64,000 nucleotides of DNA from Erinaceus europaeus (GCF_950295315.1 NW_026647336.1:1-64000); one strand, 5' to 3'; counted from the stretch's first letter, positions 1 through 11,783 are shown. The notes: generated by a model from the sequence alone, not told the origin. Made by a program: numbers and translations.

Positions 1-74
1 GCACCACTATCCCCATGGGTGATGGGGTGGTGCTGTGGTGTCACTCCCTCTACCTAGCTCTCTTTGAAATTTAT

Positions 75-269
75 TTCTTTAAAGTTCTTCCTATTTTTAA
101 AAAAATTATTTATTTATTTATGAGAGGGATAAGAGGAGAGAGAGAAAGAACCAGACATCACTCTGGTACATGTGCTGCCGGGGTTTGAACTCGGGACCTC
201 ATAGCTTGAGAGTCCAACACTTTATCCACTGCGCCACCTCCCGGACCACCTATTTTTTTTTTAAAGATT

Positions 270-304
<35 letters not shown>

Positions 305-705
305 TTAATGAGAAAGAGAAGAGGAACAAGAAAGAATCAGACATCAATCTGGTTCATGTGCTGCCGGAGGCTGAACTCAGGACCTCATGCTTGAGAGACA
401 AAAATGCCCTATCTGCCGTATCATCTCCTGGACCACTCTCTTTGAAATAATAATAATAAAAAAAATTAAGTTGACCTGAGAACAGGGAGTTAAGTGCAGT
501 TGCTCTGCATCAATTAATTACAATTGATGATCTGCAACAAATCAGAAAATTAAGTTTGAAAAGTTTTGTTTATTTATGAGGCAGAGGGAAGGAGAGAGAA
601 CCAAAGCACCACTCTAGCACACGTGATGTGGGGGATCGAACTCAGGACCTCACACTTGAAAGTCCAATACTTTAACTATACTGTGCCACCTCCAAGGCTG
701 AGTAA
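75..705 (-). mobile_element. Three SINE-C copies in RAB43 intron
   Basis: Copies lie at about 75-245, 248-436 and 555-697, all reversed. Each has a T-rich start (TTTATT repeats, the reversed A tail), a purine tract, an 'accagacatcactctggt'-type core, and ends at a tRNA-like head reading 'ccactgcgccacctcc' on this strand. The copies differ from each other by many substitutions, so they are independent insertions. Confidence 0.85.
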
Positions 706-884
706 AGAAAGAATTTTAAGGCAAAAAAAAAAAAGGTGTGAAAGACCTCTGTGAAGAAAGATTTGAACACAGGCTGGTAGTGCAGGGAGGAAGCCAGTGT
801 GTGGCCACCTGACAGAGGAATGGCAGATCATCGGTCTGGAGACAGATACTCCAGAATTTTCTTTTCCTTTCTCTCTTTTTTTTT

Positions 885-1010
885 TTTTTTTAAACCAGAG
901 CACTGCTCAGCTCTGGCTTATGATGATGTGAGGAATTGGACCTGGAACCTTAGAATCTCAGGCGTGAGTGTCTCTTTGCATAAGTATTATGCTGTCTGCC
1001 CCCACCTGAT
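885..1010 (-). mobile_element. SINE-B copy
   Basis: A poly-T run is followed by 'aaccagagcactgctcagc', 'ggacctggaaccttagaatc' and 'tctgcccccacc', the reversed SINE-B layout seen again at 6020, 9060 and 46830. The stretch 1011-1380 beyond it holds nothing I recognise apart from a G-rich tract near 1140-1160. Confidence 0.8.
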
Positions 1011-1517
1011 ACCTCAGTTTTCCAACCTTGAGCTGGAGAGCCTTGGCACTGGTCACCTCTTAAGCTTGCCTGTCTCTTCTGTAAAGCTGGGCCTGAGGTC
1101 CCTGTCTGTGGTCTGCAGTGAGGACCCAGTAAGAGGCAATGGGGGTGGGGGGACACAGCCCACCCCCAGCTCTGAGACACAGCCCACTAGATGCTTCTGG
1201 AAGATTCCAGCCTGCTTGCCTGCTCAACTGTTCCTCAGGTAGCTGAGGTGGCTGATCAGACATTTTTTTTCTTAATACAGACTCGTTAAACTTCTCACCC
1301 ACCCTCCCTAGGGCCCTGCCAGCATGGGAAGTGGGGCTGTGGGAGTCAGGCCTCTCCTGGCTCTGCCCCTCCTGCTCCCAAAGGTTTATTTATTCACCAT
1401 GAGGGGGCCAGAGTGCCACTTGTCTAGCTCAGGCCTGCAAGTTCTATGCTCCAGTGTGCTGTCTACTTGGCCTGCAGTCTCAGTCTCTCTCTCTCTCTCT
1501 CTTTCCCTCTTTCTTCC

Positions 1518-1652
1518 CCCCAATTTAAGTATTAACCAGGCCTGATCCTGCTTAGCTTCTGAGATCGGACGAGACCGGGCATGTTCAGGGTGGTATGGCT
1601 GTAGATTAAACCTATAGCATCTGGTCTCCCAGGCAGTTCTCCGTCCAAGTTC
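1518..1652 (-). pseudogene. 5S rRNA pseudogene, circularly permuted
   Basis: Read on the minus strand, about 1650-1608 matches the 3' third of 5S rRNA ('gcctggga' then 'gctataggttt', compare GCTGTAGGCTTT). It is followed directly, at 1606 down to about 1521, by the 5' two thirds of the gene ('ccataccaccctgaac', 'gaagctaagcagga', 'aggcctggtta'). The usual order is therefore reversed: 3' end first, then 5' end, with no spacer. Several substitutions and a one-base deletion in the 3' end show it is not functional. A CT-rich tract (1483-1515) borders the left side. A plain tandem 5S array would have long spacers, so this looks like a retrocopy of a circularised or concatenated transcript. Confidence 0.85.
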
Positions 1653-1689
1653 TTTCTCGCTCTGTCTCCCCGCTCTCCTCTCCCTGCCT

Positions 1690-3300
1690 TACTTCTATTT
1701 TTTATTTTCCTATTTAATTTATCATTATTTTGATAAGACAGAGAGAAATTGAGGGGAGGAGAGAGAGAGAGAGAGAGACCTGGACCTGCAGGCCTGCTTC
1801 ACTACTTGTGAAGCTTCCTCCCTATAGGTGGGGACTGGGGACTTGAACCCTGGTCTTTGAGCATGGTAACATGTGCATTCAACCAGGTGCGTGGTCACTG
1901 TCTAGTCTTTCTCACCTCTCTTTTGCTATGGAAGTTTGATCCTCTGATTCCACCACTCCTGGCAGACTTTTATTTTTTCTTTTCTTTTCTTTTTGTTTCT
2001 TTGAATAGAGATGGAAATTGAGAGGGAAAGGGGAGACAGAAGGGGGGGAGAGAGACTGAGCATTATTTCACTGCTTGTGAAGCTTTTCCCCGCTGGTGGG
2101 GACTGGGGCTTGAACCCTGGCCATTGCACATTGTGATGTGTGCATTCAACAAAGTGAGCCACCACTCAGCCCCCATTTTCTTCAAGATAGAGAGCGGGAA
2201 GAGATAGCTCAGGATTGCTCTCCTGTTCATGACACGCCCCTGTGCAGATTACTCCCACATGGTGGCTGGGGACTTGAACATAGGTTCTTTCTTTTTTTTT
2301 TTTTTTTTACTTTTTTTGGATTTTTTTCTTTCTTTCTTTCCTTTTGTTGCCCTTGTTGTTTTATTGTTGTAGTTATTATTGATGTTGTTGTTGTTGGATA
2401 GGACAGAGAGAAATGGAGAGAGGAGGGGAAGACAGAGAGGGGGAGAGAAAGACAGACACCTGCAGGCCTGCTTCACTGCCTGTGAAGCGACTCCCCTGCA
2501 GGTGGGGAGCCGGGGGCTCGAACGGGGATCCTTCCTCCAGTCCTTGCGCTTTGCACCACATGCACTTAACCCCTGCGCTACCGCCCGACTCCCGGTTCTT
2601 TCTTTTTTTTTCTCCTTCCTTCCTTTTCTTTTGAATCAGTTATTTTGCTGCCCAGTTATTTTGCTGAGGCAAAATAACTGTACAATTACACCACTCCCCG
2701 TGGACCTTTTTATTTTCTTTCTAGTTAGAGGGTGAGAGACAGAGAGGAAGAAAGAGAAGATTTGCCACCTCACTGCTCCACCACTCATGAAGCTTCCTCA
2801 TGCGGGCGCTCCCGTGTTGTGGTTGGGAGGCTCAAGCCTGGGTCCTCACACATTAAGGTAAAGTGTGTGCTCTGCTGGGCGAGCCATTTCCTAGCCTTTC
2901 TGTGTTTTTTTTTCTCCTTCTGTATATAAAGGTTTATGGTTTAATGAGGGAGACCAGAGCACTAGTGTTGGGTTTTGAACCTAGGTCATGATGCAGCAAA
3001 GAGTTTGCTCTACCTGCTGAGCCGCTTCCTTGGCACATTCTTCTTATTGCCTCCAGGGTTATTGCTGGGGCTCAGTGCCAGCACTATGAAGTCACAGCTC
3101 CTGGAGGGCATTCTTTCCTCTTTGTATTTTATTGGCTAGGACACAGAGAAATTGAGAGGGAAAGGGGATGGGGGGGGGAGAGATAGACAGACCTGCTGAC
3201 CTGCTTCGGCGCTTGTGAAGTTTCCCCTCTACAGGTGGGCAGTGGGGGCTTGAACCTGGGTCCTTGTGCATAATAAAGTGTGCACACAACTGGCGCTTCC
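1690..3300 (-). mobile_element. Cluster of reversed SINEs
   Basis: Copies at about 1690-1905, 1960-2165, 2170-2290 (fragment), 2325-2597 (full SINE-A, nested in the fragment before it, which resumes with 'ccggttcttt'), 2700-2900, 2930-3040 and 3050-3300. Shared marks are 'gacagagagaaatggagaga', 'gaccggcttcac'-like text around the tail-side box, and a reversed B box of the type 'ggggctcgaaccggg'. Between 2636 and 2680 lies a short perfect stem-loop described in the findings. Confidence 0.8.
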
Positions 3301-3317
3301 CTGATGTGTTCTTTCCT

Positions 3318-3403
3318 TCTTCCCTTCCCTTCCCTTCCCTTCCCTTCCCTTCCCTTCCCTTCCCTTCCCTTCCCTTCCCTTCCCTTCCCTTCCCCTCCCC
3401 TCC
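3318..3403. repeat. (CCCTT)n microsatellite
   Basis: About 13 uninterrupted pentamers 'cccttccctt' from 3322 to 3388, then degenerate 'cccctcccctccc'. It sits between two SINE copies inside the RAB43 intron. Confidence 0.95.
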
Positions 3404-3424
3404 CTTTCCTTCCCTTTCTTCTCT

Positions 3425-3530
3425 TTCCAGAACACTGCTCAGCTCTGATTTATAGTGGTGTGGTGGACTGAACCTGGGACTTTGGAGCCTCAGTCTCTAC
3501 ATAAAAATTATGCTATCTACCCCCGCCCTC
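3425..3530 (-). mobile_element. SINE-B copy
   Basis: Contains 'ccagaacactgctcagctct', 'ggactgaacctgggactttg' and ends 'tatctacccccgccc'. The (CCCTT)n tract lies exactly where the A tail of the element (reversed) would be, so the microsatellite may have grown from that tail. Confidence 0.8.
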
Positions 3531-3861
3531 CCCAGTGCATTCTTAAATTGGTTACATAACCAAGTAGGACTTGAGCCCATCCAGGCTCTTTGAGATTGGG
3601 TGCCGTGTATCTCAACATGTCCCTTAAAATAGGAGGTGAAGCTTTAATTAGCTACAATCTATTGCCGCAGATCTAAGAACTCTGATCAGAAAGTCTGAAG
3701 GGGGCTGGGAAGGGCTTGGGGACCTAATAGTGGATGAAGGTGTCACATAGTTCAAGGTGCATTGCTAGGAGAGGAACCGGGAGGCACAGGTGGTATCTGG
3801 GCCATATCTCCCTGCTACAAACAATCTCCGGTGTCTTCCCTTCCCCCATCAAGATGAATCC

Positions 3862-3931
<70 letters not shown>

Positions 3932-5095
3932 CAGCTCTGGAGCCTCACTCAAACTTGATTTCACCACTCCCAGGCCAGTTTTTCATTCTTTTTACTTCAG
4001 ATATACAGAGACAGAGACCACAGCACTGGAGCTTCCTCTAGTACCATGGCACTCCTGTGTGGTTCTAGGGCTCAACCCAGGCCACATACACGGCAAGGCA
4101 CACACTCTACCTGATAAGCTACCTTCTCAGTCCCCCCAAAGCGCCCTCTTGACCTTGGCCCACAAGGCCCCACATGCTGCGCCCCCACTGCTTCTCACCG
4201 TACCCTTTTCTAATCATCTTCCTCATTATTCAGTGGCTGCACTGCCCTTTCTGGCTCTGTCATGGCAGGCGTTGTCCTGCTGGGCCTTTGCTGTCCTCTC
4301 TGCCTAAACATTGTCCCTGTGATCTGCTGTCCCCTCTTCAGAGCTCGGCTCAAGGTCACTTTCCCTGACTAACTAGGAAGCCCCCAGCGGGCTGAGTCTC
4401 TTCCCAGTGTCCCTTCTCCCTCATGGCAGGTGACCCTCTCTGCAGGCACACTTGTCTAACTTCCAGTGCTGGGATTCCAGCTTTGGTTTGGTTTCATTCC
4501 CTGCAGTACCTCCTAGGGGCTGGGACATGTGACATAGGCGGACCCCAGGCTGTGCTGAATGAAAAAATGATTGGCCTGTGCCCACACTGCAGCCTTGGTT
4601 TCCCTGGGTACTTCATACATTCTACTTTGCATCAGTGCTCCTTTGCATCTGTTCAGAGCATAAGCCAGAAAGTTAGAGCAGCTCCGTAGAGCTTGTGAAA
4701 GGGAAGCATTTAGTACCCAGCGCCTTCTCTGTGTCTCGGTTTCATGTGAGGCAAACGCGGACACGTGTATTTGCCTTGCATCTGTGAAGTCAGGGCAGCA
4801 CCTGCTTTTCAGACGAAATACCAAGCTGGCTCATGACCTCAGGGTTGTCAGACGCCACAGCACTGACTGGCTCCTCCTCTTCTTTTTCTTGTGTGGATGA
4901 TCAGGATGAAAATATTTCTAGTCTTGGGAAGGACTGATTTTTCAAAAAGATCTTGTCCACGACTGCCTGGACTTCACCCATGGGCGGACCTAGATACCAC
5001 CATTCGCAGCTGTCATGTCGTTTTTATTATAGTATTTGACCACAGTCACCTTTGCATGCGGTTTAAAAAGTCCTTTGGTTCTTTTTCTTTTTCCT
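3531..5095. other. Intron of RAB43, mostly single copy
   Basis: Apart from the (TG)n tract and one SINE fragment near 3985-4130, this stretch has no repeat or coding signal I recognise. It falls between the unseen first coding exon and exon 6651-6834. Confidence 0.6.
3864..3928. repeat. (TG)32 microsatellite
   Basis: An uninterrupted TG dinucleotide run of about 65 bases; such long pure tracts are usually polymorphic and can form Z-DNA. Confidence 0.97.
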
Positions 5096-5096
5096 C

Positions 5097-5450
5097 CTCC
5101 AGGGTTATTGCTGGGCTCAGTATCTACACCATGAATCCAACACTCCTGGAGACCATTTTTTCCCCCTTTTGTTGCCCTTGTTGTAACCTCCTTGTGGCTA
5201 TTATTATTGCCATTGTTGATGTTGTTCGTTGTTGGACAGGACAGAGAGAAATGGAGAGAGGAGGGGGAAGACAGAGGGGGAGAGAAAGACAGACACCTGC
5301 AGATCTGCTTCACCTCCTGTGAAGCGACTCCCCTGCAGGTGGGGAGCGGGGGGGGGGGGGGGGGGGGGCTCGAACCGGGATCCTTACACCAGTCCCTGCG
5401 CTTTGCGCCACGTGCGCTCAACCCACTGCACCACCACCCGACCCCCCCCC
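5097..5450 (-). mobile_element. Long SINE-A copy
   Basis: This is the long subfamily. On this strand it opens with 'cctccagggttattgctggg', continues through 'atgaatcca' and 'ctcctggag', the 'cccttttgttgcccttgttg' block, the purine block and the reversed tRNA-like head ending near 5450. A G run of 20 bases at about 5349-5368 interrupts the head. Next, 5451-6015 shows no repeat or exon that I recognise. Confidence 0.9.
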
Positions 5451-6019
5451 TTTGGTTCTTTTTAAGACTTGTAGAAAGTTCTCCTGGTGCCCTCCCCTAC
5501 CTCTGGTGTGATAATTTCCTCTTCCTCTGTCTGGACAGAATCTTCCTAGTTCTCGTTTTCATGTTGTTATACCCCACCCCCACCCATAGTGGGCAGGCAT
5601 AGCCTGTCAACTTCCTGCTCTGGAAGCGAGGCTTCACCTAGCCCTGGTGTCCCCTGGGTCCCTTCACACGCATAGACTCTAACATCCTCCCATCAGAGTT
5701 GTGTGGTAAAACCAGTTACTGCCTGCCTGCGCAAACTGGTCCCCAGTCCGATCACTGCTCTCACCCTGGCTCGACTCTTACCTGGACCATGGCAGCATTT
5801 TCCTACTTGTCTCCTCATTTCTGCCTCTACTCTGTTTTCTTTAGTCTCAGTCCAGCAACCAGCACGGTCTTGTTAATAAATCTGGAGCCAGGGAGACAGC
5901 TCTGGCTTTCAGCCCTGGCGTCAAATGGGAGAATCATGATGGCACTTGGGGAAGCTCCATGGATAGTGGATCAGTGTTGTTGAGGTGTCTTTCCTCTCTC
6001 TAAAATACATAAGGCAAGG

Positions 6020-6150
6020 TTTTTTTTTTTTTTTTCCCAGAGCACTGCTCAGCTCTGGCCTATAGTGGTGTAGGGGATTGAACCTGGGACTTTGGAGCCT
6101 CAGGCATGAGAGTTTCTTTGCATAACCATTGTGCTATCTGCCCCTGCCCT
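6020..6150 (-). mobile_element. SINE-B copy
   Basis: Poly-T, then 'cccagagcactgctcagctc', 'gggattgaacctgggactt' and 'gctatctgcccctgccc'. The remainder up to 6650 is intron without a recognised element. Confidence 0.9.
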
Positions 6151-6650
6151 AACATAAATAAAAACTAGACCCAGAGAAGTCGTTCAGTGGTGGTGTCATG
6201 CTAGTACAAGGTGCTGGAATCATCTGGACCCTCGGCTCCTTAGGTTTGACCCAGCTAGGTTTGACCCCATGAAGGACCTCTGCCCATTGTCTCCCCGGGC
6301 CCTCCTGGCCACAGCCCAGCCCTGCTCAGTCTGTAGAGGAGAGAGGACCACAGGGCATTCTAGGTGGAGTGCACTTCCTGTGGCTGTGCAGAAGTCACCC
6401 GCTCCCCTTCACTATCGCCCTCTGCACACGTGCTGCCTTCAGAGGCGGGCCACTGGGTCTCAGTCTAAAGACTCAGAAGGCCTTTTCTCTGCCCCCTTTC
6501 CAGGCCCTCCTGGGGGGTCCCCACCCGAAGGGAACTCCACCTACCCGGCAGAGCCGGTGCTTTGGGCACGGGCTAGAGCTTGCTCTCTCAGTCTCTCTCA
6601 GTCCCCGTGCTTCTGTGCCCAGCGTCATAAGAGGCCTCCTCTTTCTTTAG

Positions 6651-6914
<264 letters not shown>

Positions 6915-7139
6915 TGAACTGGGCCGGGCAGGGACAGGGCCAGAGCTCTGCGTGTGTGTGCGTGTGTGTGCGTGTGTGCGTGTGTGTGTGTTTTCTGTCT
7001 GTCTGTCTAGTATCTGGAAGTGAACTCAGGGCCCTGCATATGTGTGACGCTACTGAACAGCCTCCTCGGCCCAATTCTCTTCCTCCCTCCTTCCTTCCCT
7101 CCCTCCTTCCCTCCATTCCCCTCTCTCTCTTTTACTTTT

Positions 7140-7690
7140 TTTTTTTTAATATTTATTTATTTTGGATAAAGGCAAAGAAATAGAGAGAGGTGGAGAAAGA
7201 GGGGAAGAGAGAGGGAAATACTTGGCAGCACTGCTTCACCGTTTATGAAGCTCCCCTCCCTGCAGGCGGGAGCTGGGAGCTTGAACCTAGGTCCTTGTGC
7301 ACTGTAATGTGTGTGCTACTGGGGATGCCGCCACCCGGCCCTCTCTCTCTCTCTCTTTTTTTCTAAAGTAGGGAGACAGCAGCCTGGGAGATAAAGCAGT
7401 AGAGTAGATACTGGATTCTCGAGCATGATTGTCCCAAGTTTGATCCTTGGCACCGCATATGCCAGAGTGATGCTTTAGTTCCCTATCCCTCTTTCTCTTT
7501 CATAAGTAAATAAATAGGGAAAAAAAAAGATAGAAACAAAGAGCAAGAGAGACACCAAGCACCATGCCACCACCCACGAAGCTCCCTTGATACTTTCTGA
7601 GGTGCTTCCATGTGGTGCCAGGCTTGACCCCAGGAAGGCCCTGTGTATAGTAAGGTGTTCACTTTATTGGGTGAGCTATTTTCTGGCCCC
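7140..7690. mobile_element. SINE cluster
   Basis: A reversed SINE at 7140-7340 ('aaatagagagaggtggagaa', 'gcttgaacctaggtccttgtg'), a forward SINE-C at about 7375-7520 ('gtttgatccttggcaccgca', A-rich tail), and a reversed fragment at 7530-7690 sharing 'acaccaagcaccatgcca'. Confidence 0.7.
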
Positions 7691-7839
7691 ATCTTGCACA
7701 CTTTAATTCTGCTAATGACTTAGAAAGTTGTGATCAAAACAAGTTTAGAGGAAGGCAGGACACTAGCATTTTCTTGATAGGGATTTGCAGTATAGCTAAT
7801 GCTGGCCTATTTTTATTGTTACTTCTGTTATTATTATTG

Positions 7840-8435
7840 TCACCAGGGTTATTGCTGAGATTTTGTGCCTGCACAATGAATCCACTTCCTTTTTCCCTCC
7901 CCCGTCTCCCCCCTCCTATTCCTCTTTCTCTTCTAACTCCTCCTCCTCTTCTATTTGAGAGGGCAGAGAGAAATTGAGAGGCGAGGGGGAGATAGAGAAG
8001 GAGAGAGACACCTGCAGCCCTGCTTCACCGCTCATGAAGCTCCCCCCTTGCAGGTGGGGACCAGGGACTTGAACTTGGATCCTTGTGCACAGTAACGTGA
8101 GAGCTCAACTGGGTATACCACACCCTTCCCCAGACAGACTTTTTTTAAAAAAAGATTTATTTTCCTTTTTGTTGCCCTTGTTTTTCATTGCTGTTGTAGG
8201 TATTATTATTGTTGTAGTTATTGATGTCATCATTGTTAGATAGGACAGAGAGAAATGGAGAGAGGAGGGGAAGACAGAGAGGGGGAGAGAAAGACAGACA
8301 CCTGCAGACCTGCTTCACCGCCTGGGAAGCGACTCCCCTGCAGGTGGGAAGCCAGGGGCTCAAACCAGGATCCTTATGCCGGTCCCTGCGCTTTGTGCCA
8401 CGTGCGCTTACCCTGCTACACTACTGCCGGACTCC
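7840..8435 (-). mobile_element. Two reversed SINE-A copies
   Basis: 7840-8130 is an older copy with 'ggttattgctgagattttgt' at its tail end; 8150-8435 is a better preserved copy with 'ttgttgcccttg', 'gacagagagaaatggagaga' and a reversed B box 'ggctcaaacc'. Confidence 0.85.
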
Positions 8436-8819
8436 CAACATGGGCATTTTATCTGCACACAGTAGGCTTATAATCAACCCCAGGTACCTGCCCACCACCC
8501 AGCTTTAAAAGCTAGCAACTAGGGTGCAGTTTCATCTCTACCCTCTTTCCTTATATTGTTTTGAAGAAAATCCTAGTATCAAACTCTTTCATCAGTAAGA
8601 TGAAAAGAAAGGTTCCAGCAAGAATCTATGAGACCCAGTGCCTAAACCTACAAAATATATAATACCGTCCTCACACCTGAGAGAGCACAGTTGTTCATGG
8701 GTGTCACATGTGCTCTTTGCAGTTTGTTGAAATCAGTATCCAAGTGACTTTTGCACCTTGAAATTGGTTGCTGCGTCATTTTAGGTTACAAAGAATTTCT
8801 GTCACCAAGGAAATGTTAG

Positions 8820-9180
8820 ATTTTTTTTTAAATATTTATTTATTCCCTTTTTTGTTGACTTTGTTGTTTTATTGTTGTTGTTATTATTGATGTCGTTGTT
8901 GTTGGATAGGGCAGAGAGAAATGGAGAGAGCAAGGGAAGACAGAGGGGGAGAGGAAGATAGACACCTGCAGACCTACTTCACCACTTGTGAAGCAACTCC
9001 CCTGCAGGTGGGGAGCTGGGGCTTGAACCAGGATCGTTACGCTGGTCCTTGCGCTTTGTGGTTGTAGTTTTTTACGAGAGCACTGCTTATGGTGGTGTGG
9101 GAGATTGAACTTGGGACTTGATGGAACATCACACATGAGAATCTGTTTGCATAACCATTATGCTATCTACCCCCGCCCAG
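8820..9180 (-). mobile_element. SINE-A followed by SINE-B
   Basis: SINE-A 8820-9058 lacks its outermost head; it joins directly at about 9059 to a reversed SINE-B (9060-9180) that ends 'tatctacccccgccc'. The join suggests insertion of one into the other followed by loss. Confidence 0.8.
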
Positions 9181-9569
9181 AAATTTTAGATGCTTAAAAA
9201 TCATAGTACTAAAGTCAACCATTTAGGGACTTAAAACATTCTTCTAAAAACTGGGTCAAGGAGTAGTTGAGCAGATTGTCTAGAACTGTCTAGCGTCTCC
9301 GACTGCAGGAGGAGCCAAGTACCTACTGTGGGCCAGGGACCTGCTGGCAGGAGGGCTCAGGCCTTGTCACTTGGCAGCACAGATCCAAACCTGAGCACCA
9401 CACAGGCAGGAGTGCTGTGGCACTGGGAGAAAGTCTGGGCTCTTCCCTTCTCTCCCTAAGTGGGTGAAGGAAGTCAGCCTGGGAATGATGGAACTGCACA
9501 TGCAGGAGGCCTACAGTCTGCAGAACAATAAACAAATAACAAAAACACCATCAGAAACATAAAACAGCA

Positions 9570-9890
9570 GCGCTGAGGAGACAGCATAATGGTTAAGTAA
9601 AAAGACTTTCATGCCTGAGGCTCTGAAGTCCCAGGTCCAGTCTCCATCACCACCATAAACCAGAGCTAAACAGTGTTCTGGTAAATAAAAAGAAAAAAGA
9701 AGAAGAAAGAAAAGAAAATAGGAGAGAGAGAGACAAGATAATAAGTATATTGGCCCAGGAGGTAGTGCAGTGGATTAAGTGTTGGACTCTCAAGCATGAG
9801 GTCTCTCTGCTTCAGTCCCTGACATGGCATGTGCCAGGGTGATGCTTTGGTTCCTGCTAATAAATCAGCCTGAAGGAGGGGGAGGAGGGA
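9570..9890 (+). mobile_element. Forward SINE-B and SINE-C
   Basis: 9570-9690 reads 'gaggagacagcataatggtt' and 'ccataaaccagagctaaaca' with an A/G-rich tail; 9755-9880 reads 'aggaggtagtgcagtggatt' and 'tgtgccagggtgatgctttg'. These are the direct-strand forms of the reversed copies elsewhere. Confidence 0.8.
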
Positions 9891-10197
9891 GGGAGAAGGA
9901 GGAGCAGGAGGAACAGAAGTAGGAACAGGAGGAGGGGATTTTAGCAAAAACTAAACACGCTATGCCAGGCTCCTTTGTGGACTCTGATGTTTGTGGATGC
10001 GGGGCAAGGGCAGGTTGTCATCTTGTTCTTGGTCATCTTGTCACTGAATCCCCCTGCTATGCTGAAGGTGGTATTGCAGGTAGAGAAATGGAAACTCAGA
10101 GATGAGGTGATTACGCAAGAGTCACATAGCAATAATAGCAGACCAGAGTTTCTATCCAGGTCTTCTAGCTCTAGATAACTTGTAATATTTTCTTTTT

Positions 10198-10576
10198 AAA
10201 AAGATTTACTTGGGGGTCTGGCACTGGCGCAGTGGGTTAAGCGCACGTGGCGCAAAGTGCGAGGACCCGTGTAAGGATCCCGGTTCGAGCCCCTGGCTCC
10301 CCACCTGCAGGGGAGTCGCTTCACAGGCGGTGAAGCAGGTCTGCAGGTGTCTATCTTTCTGTCCCCCTCTCTGTCTTGCCTTCCTCTCTCCATTTCTCTC
10401 TGTCCTATCCAATGGCGAACAACATCAACAATGGTAATAATGATAACCACAACGAGGCTACAACAACAAGGGCAATAAAAGGGGGAAAAAATGGCCTCCA
10501 GGAGCAGTGGATTCATGGTGCAGGCACCGAGCCCAGCAATAACCCTGGAGGAAGAAAGAAAAAAAAAGATTTACTT
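10198..10576 (+). mobile_element. Long SINE-A with target-site duplication
   Basis: Flanked by AAAAAGATTTACTT at 10198-10211 and 10563-10576. The body has an A box like 'tggcgcagtgggttaagcgc', a B box 'ggttcgagccc', the CT-rich middle, 'ggcctccaggagcagtgg' and 'ccctggagg'. It landed in the tail region of a reversed SINE-C (10577-10715). A complete, young-looking copy that can be used as a family reference. Confidence 0.92.
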
Positions 10577-10715
10577 ACTGAGAGGGGGGAGGGAGACAGA
10601 GAACAGGAACCAGAGCATCACTCTGGCACACATGATGCCAAGGATTAAACTCAGGACCTCATGCTTGAGAGTTCAGTGTTCTAGCCACTGCTTCACCTTC
10701 TGGGCCACCCATGGA
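10577..10715 (-). mobile_element. SINE-C copy
   Basis: Purine tract, 'gaaccagagcatcactctgg', 'gatgccaaggattaaactca' and 'ccactgcttcacc'. It is the target of the neighbouring SINE-A insertion. Confidence 0.85.
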
Positions 10716-11139
10716 ATTTTTTTCATCAGCTCCGCTGTTTTTAATTCTTGTATAGTCAATAAAATACACAAGTTCCTAGCAAAGATTAAAGAAATGGGAA
10801 ATAAACCCATTTTGAATCTGGCCCACACTGTACTGGGAGAAACTTCCCTGCTATGATACCCCTCTCTCTCCATCTCAAAAAGTCAGCGTGGAGCTGTGAG
10901 GGCACACACACATGCACATGAAAAGAAGCTTCTATGTGGTGGAGGTGTCTCTTTTACCTGTCTCTCCACCCCTTGCTTCTTTCTACCTTTCTCTTACCCT
11001 CTAAAAAAAAATGTCACTGAGAAACAGTAATGAAGTCATCAGATACCTACCTCTAGCAGTAACTAGTGGCAAAAAGAAAAAAAGAAAGAAAAGAAAAAAT
11101 GGTGTGTGGAAGAAAGGCCCTGAGTATGTGATTTCAACA

Positions 11140-11410
11140 GTTGGCTTTTGCATTCAGAGAGAGGAAGTGACACCACAGTAGTGGAGCTTCCTCTAGGACC
11201 TAGCACCCCTCCACACACCCCCCTGTAGGGCTTGGCAAAGCAGTCGCCCTACCTCCCGCCCCTGTTTAAGGTTACAGGAGCCAGGGAGGCAGCTCAGAGA
11301 GTAAAGCTTAGGACTTGCATGTATGTAGCTCAGGCTCAACCCCTGGCACAGCCCACACAAGGGCAGTGCTCCGGCCTCCTCCTCTCTTTCATGAAATAAA
11401 GAAAGCCAAT
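11140..11410. mobile_element. SINE fragments before last RAB43 exon
   Basis: A reversed fragment (about 11150-11260) ends 'agggcttggcaaagc'; a forward tRNA-like copy (11280-11410) reads 'gccagggaggcagctcagag' with an A-rich tail 'catgaaataaagaaag'. They lie about 120 bp left of the acceptor of the last exon. Confidence 0.6.
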
Positions 11411-11532
11411 AAGCTTGGCAGTCAGGACTGTGTTCATCGGGTGCTGTCAATGTGTCTTTGCTGGCTCTGCAGGTGGCATAGGGCTGAGGGCAACCCTGGA
11501 CCTCACCCCACTGCCCCGGCCTTTCCTCACAG

Positions 11533-11783
11533 GGAACAAGTCGGACCTCAGCGAGTTCCGAGAGGTGCCCCTGGCCGAGGCGCAGAGCCTGGCAGAGCAC
11601 TACGACATCCTGTGTGCCATCGAGACCTCTGCCAAGGACTCCAGCAACGTGGAGGAGGCCTTCGTGAGGGTGGCCACGGAGTTGGTGGTGAGGCACGGGG
11701 GCCCACTGCTCAGCGAAAGGGGCACCGACCACATCCAGCTTGACAGCAAGGACATTGGAGAGAGTTGGGGCTGCGGCTGCTGA
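11533..11783 (+). CDS. RAB43: RAB43 last coding exon
   Basis: The C-terminal 82 residues plus the codon split from the previous exon (I-G joins ATCG with GG). Acceptor 'ctttcctcac ag', stop TGA 11781-11783. It carries the G4 box NKSD and the G5 box ETSAK, which bind the guanine base, then the Rab hypervariable tail and the end WGCGC, whose two cysteines form a CxC signal for double geranylgeranylation and membrane attachment. With exon 6651-6834 this gives 144 residues; about 68 N-terminal residues are missing left of the window if the length matches human (212). The frame is intact and codons are GC-rich, as in the human gene. Confidence 0.96.

Noticed and set aside
3318..3403. Regular short repeats considered as a CRISPR-like array
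   Set aside because: A simple pentamer tract without spacers in a mammalian intron; no array of repeats and unique spacers occurs anywhere in the window.
3867..4307. Cys-Val repeat proteins from TG tracts here and at 14715
   Set aside because: Direct translations of (TG)n microsatellites.
10210..10330. Possible tRNA genes, suggested by A and B boxes
   Set aside because: The boxes belong to SINE-A heads; the cloverleaf cannot be completed and dozens of copies share the same head followed by a SINE body.
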